A stretch of 54,680 bases of DNA, from contig JAJDHX010000004.1 in NCBI GenBank assembly GCA_030266395.1, forward strand, positions 1-54,680, given 5' to 3'. The position numbers were made by a program, and so were the translations under genes. Source of the stretch: Selenomonadales bacterium OttesenSCG-928-I06. Its GTDB lineage: Bacteria; Bacillota; Negativicutes; Sporomusales; Sporomusaceae. This document shows positions 50,383 through 54,680 of the stretch, piece by piece. The number at the start of each line of letters is the position of its first letter. The stretch's first letter is position 1. A model generated the notes under the pieces. That model saw only the letters and a program-made list of their open reading frames with translations. It had not been told where the DNA came from and did not search any database.

Positions 50383-51897
50383 TTATTTTGATTCGATCTT
50401 TTTTATGAGACTATTGATACAGTTATTTAACTTTATATCAGAACTTTTATCTTTGTTTATTTTCTCGTGAGCGTAAATTACAGTTGTGTGGTCTCTGCCG
50501 CCAAATTGTTCTCCTATTTTAGGAAGAGATGTTTGAGTTAACTCTCTGCAAAGATACATAGCGATTTGTCTTGGATAAGCAATATTTCTAGTTCTGTTTT
50601 TAGCTGACAGATCTTCAACTTTAATTTTAAAATAAGATGATACTACTTCTTTTATATGGTTGATTGTTATTTGTTTATTTTGTTCATCTGGGAATATATC
50701 TTTTAAAGCTTCTATTGTAAGTTCTATATCTATTTGTTTGTTACACAAAGAAGAATAAGCTAAAACTCTTATAAAGGCTCCTTCAAGTTCTCTTATATTA
50801 TTTTCGATTCTGCTGGCAATATATAAAATAACTTCATTGGGAACTTCAATTTTATGTATCTGGGCTTTTTTTCTTAAAACTGCAATTCTTGTCTCCAAAT
50901 CAGGTGTCTGAATATCTGTTATAAGTCCCCATTCAAACCTTGAACGCAGCCTGTCTTCGAGTGTTTGAATTTCTCTTGGCGGTCTGTCGCTTGATAATAT
51001 AATTTGTTTATTAGCGCCATGAAGAATATTAAAGGTATGAAAAAATTCTTCTTGAGTTCGTTCTTTTTTGGCCAAAAACTGAATATCATCAACTAAAAGG
51101 ACATCTATGTATCTGTATCTTTGACGAAAACTTTCCGGATTGCCGTCGCGAATTGATGTTATAAGTTCATTTGTGAATTTTTCGGTTGAAATGTATGCTA
51201 CTTTAAGATGTGGATAATTTTTTCTGATACTGTGTCCTATAGCATGCATTAAATGAGTTTTGCCAAGACCTACTCCACCATAGATAAAAAAAGGATTGTA
51301 TATTTGAGCAGGAGCTTCTGCAACTGCCATTGATGCAGCATGTGCTAATCTATTAGAATTTCCTATAACAAAAGTAGAAAAGACATATTTGGGATTTAGT
51401 GAATAAGAGCTGTCATCAACTGATAAATTATTTGTAGCTATTGTTACAGGAGTATCGATTTCTTCGTTTTCCTTATTTGGTTCTTTATTAATTAATTGGA
51501 TTTCTTCTTTTGTAAATTCTATCTCTAATTCATTAATCTCTGAGTCTATGACTTCTGAAAATTCTGCTTGATTATTATCTGGTTTTTTAGTTTCAGGCAA
51601 GGAATCATTTATGGTGATATTTTCAGTGTCTTCCAGATCCATATTTATAAAGATTATATCAAAATCTTTATCAGTAGCAGATTTTAAAGCTTCTTTAAAT
51701 ATTGATAAATAACGATTCTCAAACCAGTCTTTAATGAATTTTTTTGGTGTGCCTAATTCAATTGTTGTTTCACTTATAGCTAAGGGGATTGTTTCTTTTA
51801 CCCAAGTTTCATATAGCTGATTATTAAATGATTTTTCTAAATATGATAAAGTTTTTTGCCAAACTGTTGCCAAATAGGCAGTATCATTGCTGTTCAT
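50383..51897 (-). CDS. dnaA: Chromosomal replication initiator protein DnaA
   Basis: NPFFIYGGVGLGKTHLMHAIGH, VLLVDDIQFLAKKERTQEEFFHTFN, GGRDHTTVIYAHEKI; AAAGGACG RBS before ATG 51897. Confidence 0.98.
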   Translation of the reverse strand: MNSNDTAYLATVWQKTLSYLEKSFNNQLYETWVKETIPLAISETTIELGTPKKFIKDWFENRYLSIFKEALKSATDKDFDIIFINMDLEDTENITINDSLPETKKPDNNQAEFSEVIDSEINELEIEFTKEEIQLINKEPNKENEEIDTPVTIATNNLSVDDSSYSLNPKYVFSTFVIGNSNRLAHAASMAVAEAPAQIYNPFFIYGGVGLGKTHLMHAIGHSIRKNYPHLKVAYISTEKFTNELITSIRDGNPESFRQRYRYIDVLLVDDIQFLAKKERTQEEFFHTFNILHGANKQIILSSDRPPREIQTLEDRLRSRFEWGLITDIQTPDLETRIAVLRKKAQIHKIEVPNEVILYIASRIENNIRELEGAFIRVLAYSSLCNKQIDIELTIEALKDIFPDEQNKQITINHIKEVVSSYFKIKVEDLSAKNRTRNIAYPRQIAMYLCRELTQTSLPKIGEQFGGRDHTTVIYAHEKINKDKSSDIKLNNCINSLIKKIESK

Positions 51898-52052
51898 TAA
51901 AGGCTCGTCCTTTCTTTTGAGGCTAGTTAACGAAAAGTGATGTTTTGTCAATATTTTTGCTTAAAATTGTTAGTAAGTTATTATTCTAGCAAATACGGGG
52001 ATTATTGCCATCCCTTTTTTTGTAAAAATGCTTAAAAATAAAGAAAATAAAG

Positions 52053-52193
52053 TTATCAACTGTTGTTGATAATTTTGTGGATAACTTTTTAAAATTAATT
52101 TATCTTGTGGATAACTCATATTTTACTCACAATACACATAGAGGTTTTGCTGTCTATTTTTAATATTAACAAATAAAATGACAATTATCAACA
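52053..52193. promoter_or_regulatory. DnaA-box cluster upstream of dnaA (second part of origin / dnaA autoregulation)
   Basis: TTATCAACT 52053, TGTTGATAA 52064-52072, TGTGGATAA 52076-52084 and 52106-52114, TTATCAACA 52185-52193. Confidence 0.82.
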
Positions 52194-52291
52194 AGATGTT
52201 TCATAATAAAATAAAGGTAATGATGTTATTAAGTAGCAATACGTTCTAAAATTGAGTCAGAAAAAATAAAATAATGTTTATCCCAGATTTC

Positions 52292-52320
52292 TTGACACGC
52301 CACCTAAGCTGCGATATAAT
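52292..52320 (+). promoter_or_regulatory. Consensus SigA promoter of rpmH-rnpA
   Basis: TTGACA-N17-TATAAT, exact consensus hexamers. Confidence 0.88.
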
Positions 52321-52437
52321 TTTAACTGATACTTTTTAAATAGTTAAAAATGCTTGTATATTGCTTATATATATTAATTGAAAGCAATTGAAATAATTTT
52401 GTTAAAAACTTAAGAAACTATAAGGAGTTGTAAAATA

Positions 52438-52572
52438 ATGAAACGGACTTATCAACCGAATACTCTTTGGAGAAAAAGAACTCATGGATTTCGTGAGCGC
52501 ATGAAAACTAGAGGCGGCAGAATGGTACTTAAAAGAAGACGCGCTAGAGGCAGAAAATTAATATCAGCATAA
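52438..52572 (+). CDS. rpmH: 50S ribosomal protein L34 (44 aa, absent from the ORF track)
   Basis: [53 protein letters not shown]. Confidence 0.97.
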   Translation: MKRTYQPNTLWRKRTHGFRERMKTRGGRMVLKRRRARGRKLISA

Positions 52573-52702
52573 ATTAGTGTTTAGGCCGCTGGAGCGGTCT
52601 ATTTTCCATTAAGTAAAAATTTTTTGTAATAATATTAGCTTCAGTTAAGAAAAGTCATATTAATAAATTAAATATGAAAAATATTTAATATATAGGATTT
52701 TT

Positions 52703-53044
52703 ATGAAAAAATACACTCTCTCTAAAAAAAGAAAGCTATCTAGTAAAAAATTTCAAAAGGTTTATAAAAATGGAAAGTCTTATGCCAATAAATATCTTGT
52801 TCTTTATGTGTTTAAGAGCGAAAAGAATTTAGTTGGTTTTGCTGCAGGTAAAAAACTTGGTTCAGCAGTTGTCAGAAATAAAGTCAAACGAAGATTAAGA
52901 GAAATTTATAGACTAAATCAAACTAATATTTCTCGAAATTACAGTTTAATTTTAGTTGGGCGAAAATATGTAATTAAAGCTAATTATAAATTAGTAGAAG
53001 ATGCATTTTTAGATTTGGTATATAAAGCTGGTTTAGTGAAATAA
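52703..53044 (+). CDS. rnpA: Ribonuclease P protein component
   Basis: [46 protein letters not shown]. Confidence 0.96.
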   Translation: MKKYTLSKKRKLSSKKFQKVYKNGKSYANKYLVLYVFKSEKNLVGFAAGKKLGSAVVRNKVKRRLREIYRLNQTNISRNYSLILVGRKYVIKANYKLVEDAFLDLVYKAGLVK

Positions 53045-53076
53045 ATATATGTATAAGAGTTATACATAAACGTGAG

Positions 53077-53301
53077 ATGAAAGAAATGACCTTTTTAAAA
53101 ATAATAGCAATACAGTTAATAAAATTTTATCGCAATTTTATATCACCAATGAAAAAACCTTGTTGTATATTTATTCCTACTTGTTCTGAATATGCACTAA
53201 TGGCTTTTGAAAAACATGGTTTCATTAAAGGTATGCAGCTTACTTTAAAACGTATTTTAAAGTGTCATCCTTTTAATCCAGGTGGTTATGATCCTATTTA
53301 G
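53077..53301 (+). CDS. yidD: Membrane protein insertion efficiency factor YidD
   Basis: [61 protein letters not shown]. Confidence 0.95.
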   Translation: MKEMTFLKIIAIQLIKFYRNFISPMKKPCCIFIPTCSEYALMAFEKHGFIKGMQLTLKRILKCHPFNPGGYDPI

Positions 53302-53376
53302 TGCAGGCTGAATTTGAATTGTAATTTATGAAAACCTCATAAATAGAATTAATAGTAAAGATTTGGAGGGAGTTTT

Positions 53377-54027
53377 TTGGATTTTATTATAGATGCAATG
53401 GCAAGCATTTTAATGTTTTTTTATAGTGTTACAGAAATGGTTGGTTACCCTAATTTCGGATTAGCAATCATTTTATTTACAATTGTAATTAAAATAATTT
53501 TATATCCTATGACTGTTAAGCAAACTCGTTCAATGAAAGCAATTCAAGACATACAACCTAAGGTAAAAGCAATACAAGACAAGTATAAAGGTGATTCAGA
53601 AAAATTAGGCAGAGAAATGACCAAGTTATATAAAGAATCTGGTATAAATCCTATAGCTGGGTGTTTGCCTCTATTAGTTCAGATGCCTTTTTTGATTATA
53701 ATATTTTGGGCACTTAAAGACTTTAATTATGCCGGAGTAATAAACGGTTTTATCTGGATTACTGATTTATCTTTGCCAGATCCTTTTTACATATTGCCAG
53801 TACTGGCTGTTGTAACTACATTTGTGCAACAAAAACAAGTTATGTCTAATGCAACAGGCTCAAGTAAAATGATGTTATATATGATGCCTCTTTTCATAGG
53901 CTGGATAAGTGTGACATTTCCTTCAGGGCTTGTTATTTATTGGGTAACAAATAATATTTTGCAAATAATTCAACAATGGTATATAAATAGAGGAGACGCT
54001 GCTCTTGTGAGTAAGGAGGCCAAATAG
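53377..54027 (+). CDS. yidC: Membrane protein insertase YidC (Oxa1/SpoIIIJ family)
   Basis: NFGLAIILFTIVIKIILYPMTVKQTRSMKAIQDIQPKVKAIQDKYKGD, GINPIAGCLPLLVQMPFLI; TTG start after GGAGGG. Confidence 0.95.
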   Translation: MDFIIDAMASILMFFYSVTEMVGYPNFGLAIILFTIVIKIILYPMTVKQTRSMKAIQDIQPKVKAIQDKYKGDSEKLGREMTKLYKESGINPIAGCLPLLVQMPFLIIIFWALKDFNYAGVINGFIWITDLSLPDPFYILPVLAVVTTFVQQKQVMSNATGSSKMMLYMMPLFIGWISVTFPSGLVIYWVTNNILQIIQQWYINRGDAALVSKEAK

Positions 54028-54030
54028 AAA

Positions 54031-54680
54031 ATGACTTTTGATAGTGATAAAAAGAATGATTTTATAGAAGCTACCGGCAAAACAGTAGAAGAAGCTTTAA
54101 GTAAAGCTTTACAAGAGTTGAATGTTACTGAAGATCGAATTAATTATGAAATATTAGAAAAACCAAGCAAAGGTATTTTGGGTTTTGGTTCTAAAGTAGC
54201 TAAAATTAGAGTTACCTTATTAGTAAAAGATCCTATTGATAAAGCTACTGACTTTTTAAAAGAAATTTTTGAAACACTAAAAATAGATGTTTCTTTTGAT
54301 GTAGTAAAAAAAGAAGTGGCATATGAAGAAGATTATAAAAACTTATCCAGAGATGACGACAACAAAAAAGATAATTCTAAATACAATAAAGAGAGAAGTC
54401 ACTATGTTATTAATTTAAAAGGTAATAATATAGGTATGATGATAGGTAAACATGGGCAAACTTTAGATGCGCTTAATTATTTGACTAGTATAGTTGCAAA
54501 TAATGAATCTGATGAGAGAATAAGAGTAGTTCTTGATATAGAAGGATATAGATCAAGAAGAGAAGATACTTTAAGAAAATTAGCATTAAGGTTAGCAGAT
54601 AAAGTTAAGAATCGGATGGGAAAAGTCGTTTTGGAGCCTATGAATCCACAAGAAAGAAAAATCATTCATACTGCACTTCA
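54031..54680 (+). CDS. jag: Jag/KhpB (SpoIIIJ-associated) RNA-binding protein, truncated by window end
   Basis: ATGKTVEEALSKALQELNV (Jag-N), KGILGFGSKVAKI, KH domain LKGNNIGMMIGKHGQTLDALNYLTSIVAN, R3H region; no stop before 54680. Confidence 0.93.
   Translation, partial: MTFDSDKKNDFIEATGKTVEEALSKALQELNVTEDRINYEILEKPSKGILGFGSKVAKIRVTLLVKDPIDKATDFLKEIFETLKIDVSFDVVKKEVAYEEDYKNLSRDDDNKKDNSKYNKERSHYVINLKGNNIGMMIGKHGQTLDALNYLTSIVANNESDERIRVVLDIEGYRSRREDTLRKLALRLADKVKNRMGKVVLEPMNPQERKIIHTAL

Noticed and set aside
54477-54665. Minus-strand ORF of 62 aa at window end
   Set aside because: Antisense to jag KH/R3H coding sequence.

Overview
AT-rich Firmicutes-type chromosomal window (Negativicutes-like by gene content; this placement is inference). 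It carries the replication origin at about 50.1-52.4 kb and looks like core chromosome, with no prophage, transposase or CRISPR array seen. From the left: a T-box-controlled ilvN-ilvC-leuC-leuD-leuB-ilvB operon (minus strand); a tRNA Asn-Glu-Val cluster beside a ~140-bp imperfect palindrome; a split pair of CobT homologues resembling ArsA/ArsB of phenolyl-cobamide synthesis; mnmE-mnmG-rsmG-[FrhB-like]-noc; nfo; ispE-[NTP transferase]-ilvA-glmU-prs-[two polysaccharide deacetylases]-pth; a radical SAM protein and an orphan 538-aa protein; tex; two CotF-like coat proteins; a PerR/Fur regulator; a NMT1/SsuA-type ABC transporter; gyrB-remB-dciA-recF-yaaA-dnaN-dnaA (minus strand); then oriC and rpmH-rnpA-yidD-yidC-jag (plus strand, jag cut by the window end). 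Observations most worth a second look: (1) the ArsAB-like split CobT pair, where catalytic motifs and the C-terminal tail are divided between two polypeptides; (2) an oriC with DnaA boxes on both sides of dnaA and a six-unit DnaA-trio tract; (3) a near-perfect intrinsic-terminator-like hairpin plus T6 inside recF, built from atypical GC-rich codons; (4) the 9.47-9.62 kb palindrome; (5) a rearranged origin neighbourhood in which mnmE-noc, ispE/glmU/prs/pth and others are transcribed toward oriC and gyrA is not next to gyrB. All calls are by eye from the sequence and supplied translations; no database search was run.
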